Program-made: the position numbers and the translations under genes
Shown: piece after piece, positions 24,510-38,834 of the stretch
Numbering within the stretch: position 1 is the stretch's first letter
Layout: the number at the start of each line of letters is the position of its first letter
NCBI GenBank assembly: GCA_000499405.2
Contig: HG738141.1
Span: 645,173-709,172 of the forward strand
DNA from: Onchocerca volvulus
Lineage: Eukaryota; Nematoda; Chromadorea; Rhabditida; Onchocercidae
DNA: 64,000 nucleotides
Direction: 5' to 3'
Notes under the pieces: generated by a model
What the model was told of the DNA's origin: nothing
What the model saw: the letters and a program-made list of their open reading frames with translations, nothing else
The model's database searches: none

Positions 24510-27500
24510 TATTATCCTTGAAACAACGAAAATTAATTATCAAATTATATGAATGATAGTTAGAATTAAATATAGTAATCAAAATGATCATATAAACAAT
24601 TAACAAATATTTGATAATTTATTATGTGAAGCCAAAGTTGACATAAAAGTTAAAAGTATAAAATTAGAATATGAATTACATGCCATTTTTGTTTAAAACA
24701 GCAGAAAATAAATATTGTTCGAATTCAAGGAAATATGAATTAATTAAAATAGATTTAAATAAATTCATAAATTCATGGTTAATAAAAAGGCTAATCTACT
24801 TGAGTTACTTAAGTTATAGCAATATGAAGTAATATGGAAGAAAAAAATAATTTTCATGTTTTTCATAAAAATTTAGTTTTTTTGCTGTTTTTTTCTTAAA
24901 AATCGTCAATTTTTCATCATGCAGTTGAATCATTCTAAAGCAGTTGCTGTTAATTCATATTCATAGAATAAAGCAAAATGTTATCTGATAATTGTGCTAA
25001 TTTAAAATTTTAAAATAGCTAATATAATGAATTCAAATGAAATTTTTATTTGATAGCTAATTGAATAAAAAGTTATCAGTTATAAATTCGAGAAAATGGA
25101 AATCAAATTTGAGAAAATTGTGATATAATTAAATGTGGTAAGAATGGTAAATGTATTTTTTTTTTTCAAATATTTAAAAAAAAAATTACATTAAACGAAA
25201 GAATAGGATGGAATAGCTGATCAAATATTTCACATAATCTAAAATTGCAAATTCATTGTTTGTGAAGGAGAAAAAAGATTTGTAAAGCAAATAATTATTT
25301 AACGATAATAAGAATATTCAATTTATCAACTACTCCATCTTATTAAAATTTTGAAGAAATAACTAATAATCGGAATAAAATCCAGAATTTTGATCACTGA
25401 TTAAATGATGCATAATAATAAATTTATGACAATTTAAATGAATCACGATACTCTTTAATTAACTAATTGTTACAATATTTTAAAATGTACTATAAACATG
25501 GAGACAAATAAAAAATCAATCAATAATCTATGTTAATAATGATATGCATCCTATCAAAAATTTACAGTATGATTCACAATTAATATTACTGTAAAAAAAA
25601 AAAAAAAAAAAAAAAACGATATTTCAGAAAACGACATTGTTTTCTTAATAGGTAATTTGCACAAAAACTTATTAACCTAAACAAAAATAAAACAATTTCA
25701 ATATCAGTAAACATAATAATGCCTTGAAAAGGAAGGGAATTAAATTTTTTTTATTTTATAAATCATAATCTAATTCAAATTTAAAATACATAATCTAATT
25801 CAATGAAAATGTTTTTGAATTTGTCTTTGGAGTTGAGAAAATTTCTGCAAAAATTATCGTCATCGTTGATGAAAGTAATTCTAGAAAAAATTTTTATAAT
25901 ATTTCAACAAAGAAAAAAAAAAAGAAAACTTGTTATAATGAATAATAGTATAGTAAGGGAACATTTGTCAAATAATATTGTATTAGATAGTTAAAATTAT
26001 GATATAATCAGTTTTTATCTAAAATTTCAAGGAACTTTTCAATCATAATAGCACATTTTGCGAAACATATTTATATATTTTTTGCTTAAATAAAATTTTT
26101 CCGTCAAAATTTTTTTTTATAAGTCAAATTTAAATTGAAGAAAATGCAATACAAAGCAGCATCATCTTAAGCAAACATCATCAAATGTTCAGCAAATGCG
26201 TTCTTGAAATTGCATACATTTTTTTAAAATTTTGCTTCTTTTCCTTTTTTTTTTTTTTTTTTCTTCTATTCAAACAGAAATTCGAGAAAAATCGAGTTCT
26301 TTTGAAGAAGAATAATATAAATTCTTTTCAATGATTTTTTCGCCAACTTAAAAAAATTTATGGAATCGATGAAAGCATTCCCAACCAAAAATAATATCAA
26401 ATTCCAAACAAAGATATATTTACAAGAAGCATGCAAATGATAATCAGATTATCATCGTTGCTTATTTTATCAGAAAAGACTTCTTTTTAGCAAGTTTAAT
26501 AAATCTCAAAAAATGCTTGTTTTCTATCGTCAGAAAAAAAAAATTTTAAAAATCATAGATTGCAAGTAACGAAAATTATTCAGTCAGTCGGCAAATTCTT
26601 GCTGATGTTTTATTTGAACTTTTATCGATCAAATTTTTTCAAAGTAAATTAGCAAAAATTGAAAATTTAAGATTTTTTTAAAATAAACTATTTTCTAATT
26701 CTAAGCTTATTATAGAACACGAAATAATTTTCTACATCAATTGATGAAAGATTTGTCAAATAATTACCGATTTAAATTACAATTCATGAAACATTAATGA
26801 ATTAATCGAAGATCAAAAAAGCAACATTCGTAAGCAAATTAAATAAATGAAATAAAGTTTATGATTAAATGAGTAAGTGAAATAATATTTTGAATATAAA
26901 TATGACAAATTTTCTTTTGATGAAAATGAGAGAAAAAAGGAAAGAATTTCGAAAAAAAATTTAGAATTTCAATTAAAAACAAACTGAAAATGAGCGAGAT
27001 AGAAAGAAAGTAGGATGGAAAAAAAAAAAGAAAAAGAAAAATGGAATGAAATGGGAAGAATATTTTGTGAAAGAATTGCTTTGAAGCAAAATGAATTTTA
27101 TAATAGCAGATGTAGAAAGCACCAAATGTTCTATTATTCTTGCCAAATCAATAATCAATTGAAAATCATTATATAAAAACTTTTTCAAAATGTAATAATA
27201 ATAATTATTATTAGTCTTTCTCATTTTCGTTCGTCAAGAGAATCTCTACGAACGTATTATTTGGTGAAATGATTTGTACTTTATGAATTTAAATTGACAA
27301 ATTGTAGCATTTTAAAAATTGAATTGCTATTGAAGCATATAACCATTAAACATCTTTAAGTTCCAGAAAATTCTTCGAATTTTTTTTTTTTTTTCATCTT
27401 TGATTATGATATTTTGCATTAACCTGGCAGAATTACTTTGTTTATCTAGAAAAAAAATTTTTCTTTTCCGTTTATTGTATTAATATCATGATTTGTATTT

Positions 27501-27787
27501 CGGATAGAAGATAAAATGTGATTAATTCAAGATCAAGTTTTTGAAATTTCGAAGTTGATAGATTTGGACAGATTTATTAAGCTAATTAATAAATTTATAT
27601 TATTAATTAGCCAAGAATATAATCCATAAATTCTAGAATGATAATAATAAGTTGCACAGAAAATTTGGAGAGAGTCCAGGATAGCGAATGAATGCGAAAG
27701 AAAGAAAAAGAGGGTGTTAGCTGATGTCTGGTGTAGCGAAAAAAACATTTAAGTTAAGCGTGACGTCGACAAGGTGTGGACAATATG

Positions 27788-27824
27788 TATTGCCGGAATG
27801 CTGCCGGAGTATTGCCGGATCCGG
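27788..27824 (+). repeat. 11-bp direct repeat with TGCCGGA core, three copies
   Basis: TGCCGGA occurs at 27791, 27802 and 27813, exactly 11 bases apart, and the third runs into TCCGG. It sits in a short GC-rich patch (27760-27840) that contrasts with the flanks and also holds GACGTCGAC at 27763-27771. A periodic protein-binding array is possible, but no nearby start was found. Confidence 0.6.
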
Positions 27825-28830
27825 TTGAATAGTAAAGGTGTACGGTTTTTATGACTGCTTCAATTAAAGATTGAAAAATTTACGAATTCAGATGGAAAAC
27901 TGGAAAATATTCAAATTGAATGGATTAAATGTAGCTAATAGAAGTGAAATATTCTAAGTTACATTTAGATTAGATCAATGAAATTTAAATTGCAAGCAAT
28001 AGTATGATATAGAAAGTAATTAGGAATTAAAAAAAAAATTGTAAAAAATGACACGAATATGGGACGTTTCTACTAGGAAATTATAAAAATTAAAGATTAT
28101 TTCTATTAGGAAATTAGGAAATTATGAAAATGAGAAGAAAGCAGGACATTTCTTTTTTTCTTTACCTCAGAATTATGATTCATATATAATAAGTGTATTA
28201 CAATAATCAAATAATAAGAAAATGATGAGCCATAAATAATTTGATATTAATCATCGTACGAAATATATGAAATTAGCGTTTGAAAATAATATAAATGATG
28301 AATTAATTAAAAGGCATAATGTTTGATTTTTCATTCCAGTAAATTATCCAACTATTTAGTTACCCAGTTTTAGTATTTTTGTTCCAATATTATTGAAAAT
28401 TTCATCATTTTACTTCGAAAAAGGTTTAATATTGATGTATTATCTGATATAATCATGTCATCAATCTTTAGAAATATAAGTTTTAAAAAAATGTTGTAAT
28501 TAGTATTACATTGAATATCTAGAAATGTTCCATAGATTTATAAAAAAAAAAAAAAGAATGCCAAAATTAAATAATTAGCATATTATGATTTATACAAATA
28601 TTTCATTTAAATTATTACACAAAGCATATATAATTATGTAATTAGATATGTAGAATTATGTAATAATATATGTTTCAAATGATAATTTTATTACTGTTAG
28701 TATTACAATTATATATTTAAACAGTTTGTATATATGATATATACATTCACTAGTTAAAATTAACAAATATTTGAATAGAAAATCAAACCATTAACAAAAT
28801 GAGACAATCGATACAACAGAAATGATGTAA

Positions 28831-28930
28831 AGTAAAATTGGGTAAATTTAAGAGATAGTAGAGTAGAAAAATTGAGTAAATTTAAGAGATAGTAGAATAG
28901 AAAAATTGGGTAAATTTAAGAGATAGTAGA
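28831..28930 (+). repeat. 34-bp tandem repeat, about three copies
   Basis: The core GGTAAATTTAAGAGATAGTA recurs with period 34 (ATTG at 28837, 28871 and 28905). Copies differ at one or two bases, so the array is young or conserved. It is purine-rich on this strand and has no conserved reading frame. Confidence 0.85.
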
Positions 28931-30270
28931 AACAGTACCGATTTTTGTTTCATTTTCAATTAAATACTTTGAATCAATTCATTCCAGGTAATTTTTCCGT
29001 TTGCTGTTTTTAAATGTATTGTCAGTATTAAATACAACTTGTTAAATTTTAAAAAATTGCAAATTTTAAATTTTCCTTCCGAAAATTTTCAAAACGAAGA
29101 GACCAAAAATACCAGCAATAATTATTTCGTAATTATTGTTGTAATGTTTATTATCTAGAAAAAAAATGAAAAGGAAATTGAAAGAAAAATCCTTATTTGG
29201 AATTATTTACATACAAAATCATTGCAAAAAAAAAAGTTAAAATATCTAGAAAAAAAAAATTAATAATGATTATGAGGAGTAATTTCACTTCAAACATTGT
29301 AAATATTCAAAACTCTGTCAAATTATCTGATTTAATCATTAAGTACATGTCATCTGTCGTTTTAAAAGTCTGCAACGATGGACTTTCACAAAAATCCGCG
29401 CATCTCCGAATTGTAGAAAGGCCAGATTTTTTGGCTCGAAAAAAAATTTCCACAAAAATTATAAAAAAGTTTCTTGTCATGAAAGAACTATTTTCATCAA
29501 AGATTTAATTTTCTAGCTTATGCATAACATGCATGGATATAAAGATATAAAGATGTGTGATGTTGTTGTTTATCGAAAATGTTTTTTTGGAAATAGTCTG
29601 ATTCATTGAAAATTTGTACTTTAAGTTTATATTTTATATAGAAATATCGAATACGAAAGAAAAAAGAAGACAAAAAAACAGTTATAAGAAGCTCTAGCAA
29701 ATATGAGAAAATATTGACTTATACTTTAATCAATTTTGCCGAATTCATCATGATAACAAATTTCGAAATTCTAAGTGCAACAATTTTTCTCTTTCAGAAA
29801 AAAAAAAAGAAAAATAAGCGATCTATTAAAGAAAATGCTTTTGTAAACAAAAATCATATACTTACAGTATAAAGTAAGATTCAAATAATCCAAGTAATTA
29901 ATAATATCATATGAAAAGCAAATTTTCAATATAAGAAATATTAATGACGGATAGAAGTGCATTAAAAATTTCAAATCCAAGGTGGTTGGGATTCTTGTTT
30001 AGAAGAAATCAATTAAAATAATTGACAATCAACTGAAAATTTTAATAAAAATTTTCGAGTTGAAACTTATTTGAAATTATAACCTAAGAGAAATTTAATA
30101 ATTTTGAAAGCTTGTCGGAAATAAAATTATTGTTGGATCATTCAAAAAATGTCTAATTAACAAATTATTTGTTATTCAAATTTATTGCTTTACTATTATG
30201 ATTGGAACAATTGCAGCTAAAGTCGAGAAATATTTGAGCTTTTCAGAAAACAATGTTGACGACTATTGTT

Positions 30271-30288
30271 GACGCAAACTATTGCGTC
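30271..30288 (+). other. perfect 7-bp hairpin in a GC-richer patch
   Basis: GACGCAA and TTGCGTC flank a 4-base loop. The surrounding 200 bases have higher GC than the rest of this intergenic region and read open on the plus strand (30266-30460), but the predicted peptide is unrecognised. Chance cannot be excluded. Confidence 0.3.
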
Positions 30289-31833
30289 CGTTACAGAATC
30301 ATTTTTCCAGACAAATAGTTGCGAAATATCTTTTGATTCGCTATTTCTATCAGAAACAGTGAATCAGACGATATTTTTTTCGGCGACTTGTTTTCGCAGA
30401 AATATTATGTCTGTGAGGGGTTTTTCGCGTATTGTAACAATTGATGTCTCTTTAAATTGAAACATTCAATTAATCATAAATAATGTAAAATGTCTGAACT
30501 TATTTGAGATAACAGGCTGATTTTTGCGCAATTTGAAATGATCCTAAAGTATTTCGTGTATTAATCAATGCTAAATTCTTGTTATTCGTTATAGCATTTG
30601 AAAGAATTTGTTTATATTTTATCACAAAATGGTGCCCGTACTCGATTAATTTCATTAAATTTGAAAACAATTTAAATAACTAATTACTAATTACATTTGC
30701 AAAGTTCAAAGTTCGCTTGGCTTGTAAAGCACTTAGAAATATTATAGGGTTAATGTAGAAGGTAGCTTTTTCAATCAAACATTTGAAAGTCGAAAAAAAA
30801 GGTACTAAATCATTAGATTTTTGCAGTTTTGAAGCATATGACAGCATAGATATTAATTAGATTAATTGTAATATTCATAAAATTATTTGATCACGTATTA
30901 ACAATTTGATTATATTTTGATAATCATATCAAATTTCGCAGAAATGTACATAAATTTACAGCGATATATCTCAGCTTACTAATGACAAACCTTACAGATT
31001 TATCTTAAAAGCATCGAAGAACAGTGAAAAAAATATTCAACGTCGCAAAAATTTCAATTCTCAGAACATTTTGTTATACTCATTTAAAATAAATCGCAAT
31101 ATTTTACGAAAAGTAAAAATCTAAATTCAAAAAGAGAAATGATTTTCGCATTGAGAATATTGGCATAAATTAGAGATACTTTTTGATTATGATGAAAATT
31201 GATGAAATTTCATTTCTCTATTTTAAATGCAATCAATCAATATGTTTACACTTATAATGCAACATTTTAATCGAAGAATACTCAATGACCATAATTGATG
31301 AAAATTAATAGGAAATTTTTCGAATAAAATTAGAAGAAAAAAACTTTCAATTTTATATTTCATAATGGAATACACAAAAAAGTTTTAAAATGCAAATAAC
31401 TGAGCAAATGTCGCATTGATCTCGTGAAATGATAAATTTCATTCTAGAGATTTATAATATTCATTTTTGTGAAGTGTATAATTTCTAATCAAGTAAATCT
31501 TTTCGATCTTCCTTCATTTCAATTCTATCTCTTTCATTGTGATAATAGAATTACTGCAATTATGCAAATTTGATAGTATAGTTGTATCTGTTTGGTCCTA
31601 TCAAAATTCATATTGAATTCATTCGTCAATTGCATGTTATTCTTATAATTTGAAAAAAATGTATAGAATTTTAATCGTTTTAATCGAATTTATTTATTAA
31701 AATTAGTTCTTTGGTTTATTAGAATTTTTGATTTTTAATTTTTTTTTTTCGAAATATTTATGAATACAATGAAATATTCAATTTTATGCTCAAACATTTC
31801 TCCCAAAAAACATAAGTATTCTAGATTGCAATA

Positions 31834-34800
31834 TTACGCATTCATTGATTGTTCAAGTGGAAGTTGTGAAGATGCCGGATTAGTAGCAGTTGAGAAACGT
31901 TCCGGAAGTGGTTGGTCTTTCGTTTCCGGAATGAAAATAAGATAAAGCACCAAATCGGATAGCGCAAATAGAATTAATGCTAGGAATGGAGCAGGTGTCC
32001 AAAAATCCGCCTAAAAAATTTCAGTTCAGTAAAATTGATTCAAATATAAAAATATTATTAAGACATTTGGTTTATTTACACATCATTAAAACTAAGAAAT
32101 ATGCTTTTTTTCTTTTTTTCGTTAAAATTTACTTACCAGGAAAAATAATTGAGGAGCAAAAACAACACCGATACGACCGACAACTTGCAGAAACGAGAAA
32201 CACATACTCCGTAACGGTGTTGGGAAAAGTTCATTTCCGGACATGCCGGTTATTATATAAACTTGGCTCATCATTGCAAATGCCGTAAGTGTTGCGATTC
32301 GTGAAACAATTTCGAATTCCGCGCTTTTTCCTAAAAATTTAAAAACTGGCGATCAAAGATGATGAGGAAATTTCGATGATAAATGTAAAAAAGACAAAAA
32401 AGTTTGAAATGAATAAACGAACTATTTCGCATGATTTATCGGATATGCGAATAATTTTGCTTATTTATTTCAATTTTTTTCATTTTTTTTCTTCATTTTT
32501 CAGTTTTTAATCGTAAAGCAAAATTTTAATTTTAACTTTTTAGACAGGGAAATTTTTCGGGAAATTTTTCGAAATAAATTTAATTCAAATATTTAGGTAA
32601 ATTTACCTAAACAAATGATAATAAAATGAATGATAAATCCAATTGATGTTATAGCTAATGGCATTGTATGTGCCACTCTTCGACCAAACCAACTTTGTGT
32701 ATAATCCGTAATTACTGAAGCAATATTTACTCCATATCTGTAATTACATTAACATGATTATATTACAATGTTAATAACTGTAATAACGTAATCATGATTT
32801 CGATATATAATCATGATTATGATATAAATTTATTGATTTACGATTCATGATATATGATTATCATTGTCATTTTGCATACCATTTCTTGACTACATTTTCA
32901 AAAAATTTATCACTTTTATCATTCTTCATTGATAATTTTTAATTTCACGAAAGATATCATTTTTTTTTTAAATTAATTTCTTTTAAATCATTCGAAAACT
33001 TTCTTCGTTGCCAAGTTCATTTTGTTGAACAAAGTATAAATATTAATTTGATTACCTTATTAAGCCAAGCAAAATATTATTTGTGTAAATTGAACCGGGT
33101 AATTTTTCCATACTGAATAACATACCATAATTAATCATACTTGCAGCCAAACTTCAAAAAAAAAGAAAATTAATTGAAATTATCATAAATATTTTAAAAA
33201 TAAAGTAGAAATAAAGGAATGATAAAGATTGTTATCTTGCTAATTACCAGTTTTATCATTAAATAAATAATTTAAATCAGTATTATAAGAAAAATTGAAA
33301 TTTAGTTAAGATAATAAGAAACGTCAAATTTGCCGAAATAATAAAAGAATAGGAAATAGTAATTAGACTAATTTTTAGAAAAACATTACAAAATAGAAAT
33401 CGAAGATATTTTTGATTTTAGGATAAATATTCTTATCATTTTTAAATAAATGCCTCAATAAATTACTACAATTGAAAAATCTCTTAACGATAAGTAATAT
33501 TGATTACAAAAATATAATATCGATAAATCTCTTAAACAACAAATAATATCAGATTAATAAAAATTAACTTACAAACTATAGGATAAAACCAAAATATATG
33601 TAGTAAGTTGACGAGTATGAAACAAATGATAAATGTAGTAATTTTTACGATTTTTCTTTTCACGTAATATCTAAAATAAGAATTCAAAATTAATTAATGC
33701 CTATTTTGTGCATAAAATTTTAGCTTCAGGATCACTTCTAATCTTGTTGGAATTGATAATTATCGAAAAATGTCTATCGATAATGATCAGGAATTAAAAA
33801 TATAATTTTTCTTGATCATTTTCAAAGAATGTATTGAACTATATCAAATTTTTAAATGTTAATTTGTGAAATTGAACTAGAAGATGAGTTTGATAATTAT
33901 AAATGAAAAAAGTCTGACATTTTTTAAAATTTCATTTGAAAACTATTAAAATTTTCGTGTATTGAAAGTCTGTAGCCCAAGTTTGAATTATTTGATTTTG
34001 ATATAAAAGCAAAAAATATAATTTGACTTCTTTCTCCGCAGCAATAACTTCATTGATCATATCATCCGTAACATCATTTCGACCATTCCAACGTGTAATC
34101 CGTTTCAATACGTGATGTGCTTCTTCAATACGTCCCTTCTGAATCATCCATCGTGGTGATTCAGATGCTAAACTGAAAATATTGCTCAATAAATTTCTGA
34201 TTTACAACTTCAAGAATTCGTATCTCAGCAAAAAAAAAAACAAAGTTTTTTTCAAAATAAATTACAAATTATTCGACTAAATACGGATTTCAATCTTTTA
34301 TAATTGACATCTCCGTCTATCAAATATAGGTTCATTAGAATTATTTCAACTTGTATCAGAATTACTTATCAGAATATTTCAAGTTTTTGCCATTGAGGGA
34401 TTGATAATCAGTAACAATCTACGCTATCAATTCGAATGTAAATAAAAATTGTTTATCTATTTAAATCATAATTCTCTCATTACTTGTAATCTTTTCTTTT
34501 TTGTCAAAAATACTTAATTAAATAATTATTTCTGAAAAATTAGTAGAAAAATTTTGGAAATAATTAATGACAAACATGCAAAGAAGAATAGCTGGTGATG
34601 TCAACAAACTGATAATAATTGCTAATTGTCGCCAATTTTGAGTGAAATATGCAATTAAAGCTAATAAAATGACATTTGGTGAAAATGAAATGAGCGTTGT
34701 AAACCAAATTCGATCCTTTTTTGGCAACATTTCCACAACATATACAAATAAAGCACTAAAAAAAACAAACGAAAATTATCGATTGATTTTTGAATTTTTA

Positions 34801-36584
34801 TAAAATTTATTAATTAGAGTAATTTTATTCATAATTTTTGCCAAATATAAATGTATATTATTTTCATTTTTCTATATTTTTTTTTTTGTTTTACTAACAA
34901 AAATTTTGTTAGTGTTTAAATATTTGAAATTATTCGTTTTTTTTTTTGTAGAATTGTCAGTTATTTTGATAATTTTCATATTATTAATCGAATTTAATTG
35001 AGAATGAATGAAAAGATCATTTACGCTATTTGTCCACCATTAAAAAGTCCAGCAATTGTACGATAAATGGTAGTTGTAAGTAAATCTTTCGAAAAAGCTG
35101 ATATAAATCCAAATATAATACATCCCGAAACACAAAATAATAATGTCTGAAAATATCACAAATAATAAATATATTAATTTTAAAAATTTATTAGCTAAGT
35201 ATTTGAAAATGATAAGAATGAATTTTTATTTTATGATGTTGCATTTTCAGTATTCGATTTTCGTAATTTGTAAATTTGTTAATACAATATCATTTCTAAT
35301 CATTTCTGATCAACTCAATCATTTTTAATCATTTGATGCGAAAATAATTAATTGAAAGTATTTTTTGAAAGATACCGGAAATGTTAACAAAAATTTTTCA
35401 TTAGTTTACAAAATCGCACCTTTTTGACTTTACTATTAAATTTGAATTGGTGTTGAAAAACGAACTTTTTTAAATAAGGTAAAGAAAAAAGAATTTTACG
35501 TGGAAAACTTTTTTTTAACAATCATTTAACTAAATAACTTCGTTTAAGAAAAAATAAATAAATAAAAAAACTGATTTTTACCGATTTTCTTCCATATAAA
35601 TCGCTAATTTGTCCAAAAAAAAGTGATCCAATAACAGCACCAACCATTTGAATCGATATACTATGTTTTATATATTTTGAATTATGGCAAAAATATTCGA
35701 ACTGCAAATTAATTAATTATAAGCATTGAAATTTATAGATTGTAAACTTTAAACATTTTTTTTTGTCACCAAAAACTAAATTTTTTTTTTCTTTAGTCAC
35801 TTTTATTTCAAAATTCTCTTCATAGATAAGTTTTTACAAGTTTTCTCCTTTTTTTCACGAAGATTAAGTTTAGAAAAAAGCAAAATTAAATTTGTAGTAA
35901 CAAAACTTCAAAAAAAAAAAAAATGCATAGCAAATTTCGAAACGAAATAAAAATTTTTAGAAAAATGAAACGAAATTTGTTTTAAAAGTAAACTTTTATT
36001 CCGAATTACCATACTTCAACATTCATTGACTCAAAATCATATTCCAATTCAGGTTTGCATGTTATATTCCCATCTAATCCATAAATTTGCTTACAAATAT
36101 CAGATGAACTCATTTCTGGTCCAAATTTATGCGGACCACAACTTTTGATAGTTGGTGCTGCACCTAAATTTTGAAATAATTTGCTAAATTTTATTTGGAA
36201 GATAGAAATTGCAACTAAAATTTTCATAGATGAAAAAAGGAGAATTAAAAACAATTGGCTGCAAGAATTATTAGTATTTTAATTAATTTACAAACTTATA
36301 AAGCTTATTTCATATCGCAAATAAATTAAATCAAAAATTTGCAATTATTTTTTAAAGTAAATATTTTGAAAATTAATGACGAGAAATTGAATTTGAATTC
36401 AAGTTTAATTACTAAATTTACTTCAAATTATGTTAAAAAAAAATTATTCCATACCTCCATAAATCATATAAAACATATTGCCAAGCTGTGAAAGAATCAA
36501 AAATTCCGCAGTAATACATAAAAAAATGGTGTAATTTCCAAGTCGTATTAATTCATTAATAGTAAATGATTTTTTAGATAACAT
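31834..36584 (-). CDS. SLC22-type organic solute transporter (major facilitator superfamily)
   Basis: Eleven exons join in phase into 513 residues: 36584-36455, 36163-36015, 35701-35582, 35146-35025, 34755-34576, 34172-34028, 33670-33573, 33151-33056, 32737-32607, 32330-32137, 32010-31834. After a first membrane segment (about residues 14-43) comes an extracellular loop with several Cys (ICKQIYG, ITCKPELE), as in organic cation/anion transporters. The loop between segments 2 and 3 has GQISDLYGRK (123-132), the MFS signature. ESPRWMI (238-244) before the large cytoplasmic loop and PETKDQPLPE (483-492) at the C-terminus are SLC22 hallmarks. Length agrees with the family (500-560). It should act in the plasma membrane; substrate cannot be predicted. 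Exon 2 may end 6 bases later. A degraded inverted copy of its last exon lies at 38835-39095. Confidence 0.9.
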
Positions 36585-36930
36585 TCGGATATCCAATTAT
36601 CTTGCTGTAACTGTATAATAGACAATGAAACAAGAATGAATATTTGAATTTCCAATATTTGAAATTCAATACTTAATAAATAACATTCATAAAATATTAT
36701 CAGTTATAATTACTTTTGAATATATGTCATTATAAATTATGCATGACATAATTAGAATTTTTATTTTAAAATATTTATTTAATTTGAAATTAGATTCAAA
36801 TAAAAAACATAAAATTAAAGCAAAAATCAAAGTTAAGTTGAAATGATTTTCAGAAATCATTAATTTAATTTGCTAAACATTAAATTATCAAAGAAATTAA
36901 TTAAGAAATTTAAAAGCAAAAAACTGTCAC

Positions 36931-37032
36931 TACTTAACAACAATATTACTTAAAAATAATATACTTAATAATAAATATACTTAATAATAATAATACTTAA
37001 TAATAATATAGTGATTACTTAATAATAATATT
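36931..37032 (+). repeat. TACTTAATAATAA tandem low-complexity array
   Basis: TACTTAATAATAA or TACTTAA units recur five to six times with irregular 15-18-base spacing. The array lies about 350-450 bases upstream of the transporter start codon, so replication slippage here could affect its promoter region. Confidence 0.7.
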
Positions 37033-38603
37033 TTACGAAATTTTTTCAAATAATATATATTATCATATTGAACGGAAAATATAATCAGTGATAATTTCGA
37101 AAGAAAATATGATGGAATATGGTTAGTTTACATAATTCCGCTATTTATATAGCAGCTTTTTTTATTTGTTTAGAATTATTTTTCTTTTCTTTTCCTTTTG
37201 AATATTTCTTTTCAATGTTTTGTCAAATTTACCTTTTTCTTCCAATTTTTTATTACCAACCTTTTTTTTTTTGTTATAACAATTGTTATGATGAAATATA
37301 CTTTATGATAGATTGATATGAAATTGGTACTTAAATTTATTAGCAATGAATGATTTATCGATAAATTTCTTAATACTTGGATGTAATGGAATAAATTATT
37401 GAAATAATTTTTGAAATTTTATGCTAGAAAATTCCAAACAGTTAATCGAATGATAATAATAGCGAAAGAATTACGGAAAAAATGAAAAAATAAGAAAAAA
37501 AGATGACAAACTGATAACATGACAAATTGATAACATTAACATGTGGATGTAAAGCAATAAAAAATTTCAAAAAAAGAATTCGTTAGAAATTTTTAGTTTG
37601 TACATATGTAAATGATGAAATGTTGAACAAACTTTCTGATAATGTTTGGTTGTGAAATTTATTATTTCTCAAACATTTTGAAAATTTAATCAGTTAAGAT
37701 AAAAAGGATTAATTGTTAGTCGTGCAAAAAAAAAAAAAAAAAATTCACAAAACAATGGGAAGAATATTACAATTAAAAAGATTTAAATTAAAATTTAGTT
37801 CAAAATGAAATACACATCATATTTTTTATATTTATTATGACATAAAATAAATCGATTTTCATTATATTCAAAGATTTAACGGAATGATTACTTTAATTGA
37901 ATATTGTCTAAAATTATATTTAATTCTTTTTAAATTAGAATAAGTTAAAGATTTATTGATTGAGGGAAAAAAGATTGTTCAAACATTGATTATACAAACA
38001 AATATCTATTGCTTAATATTTACAAATAAAAAAATTCAAGCACACTTTATGAAATTAATAAAAAATGAACGAAAAACTGTTAAAATTATTTTGAATCAAA
38101 CTGAAGCAACAAGTTCAATAATAATAAGTGAATTTAAATAATCAAATCAATTTTCAATACAGTACTATCATAATTAAAACTGTAATATTAATGAAATGAA
38201 TGGAAGAAAATTTTTAAAAAAATGTGAAAAAAAGTTTTGCAGAAATAATTCGCAATATTTGCAGTCGTAAGATTTTATAAACTTTCTTAAACTAAACATT
38301 AAAAATAGCTTCATGAATGAAAGTTGCCGATTCTTGATAAATGTTTAATTTAATTCAACATTTGCATGATTTTTTGTTATTTTAAAATTGCACTTAAGAT
38401 TTTATTAAAAGTTTACTTAAAACTAAAACTAGATTTACCAAATTTTGATGTTATAATTTTTAGTTTCGGTATAAAATTCAAAAAGTATGTATCATTTTTA
38501 AACGATATCAAACAACCAAAATCGCAAAAAGCAGCAAAAAATTAGTCCTAAACAGAAAGATATGTTATTACTTAAGAGCGGTGTATTTAAGCATAAAATT
38601 ACA

Positions 38604-38684
38604 ATTCGAATAACATTTACAATAAAATGTTTCGCTTCCGAAACTTTCAAAAATGAAACATTTTACTGTAAATGTTATCCGAAT
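38604..38684. repeat. foldback element: 30-bp inverted arms around a 21-base loop
   Basis: The left arm (38604-38633) and the reverse complement of the right arm (38655-38684) match at 28 of 30 positions; both contain ATAACATTTACA and TAAAATGTTTC. The loop is 38634-38654. This could be a tiny palindromic MITE-like element or a transcribed hairpin. No flanking target-site duplication was identified. Confidence 0.75.
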
Positions 38685-38834
38685 AGATAAATAAACATTT
38701 AAAATTATGAATTATTTAATTTTAATTAAATATGTCATAATTCTTATCTTTATCAATATTTAAATTATTTTAGTAGAGAATATTCTTATGAAATTTTATC
38801 AATTTATCCCAGTTTTCAAAATGATTTTATCGAT

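Larger units (their letters stand above)
24510..31833. other. 7.3 kb gene-poor region
   Basis: No supported exon was found between the heat-shock gene and the transporter gene. The stretch is very AT-rich with homopolymers (A-run at 25593-25616, T-run at 26246-26261). It contains an 11-bp GC-rich repeat (27788-27824), a 34-bp tandem repeat (28831-28930) and a slightly GC-richer patch with a hairpin at 30240-30430. It includes the upstream region of the heat-shock gene. Confidence 0.5.

Noticed and set aside
29197..29508. 103-codon open frame on plus strand
   Set aside because: The first third is A-run translation; the rest matches nothing I recognise and has no exon context.
30266..30460. 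64-codon open frame in a GC-richer patch
   Set aside because: No homology, no partner exons; only the hairpin is noted.
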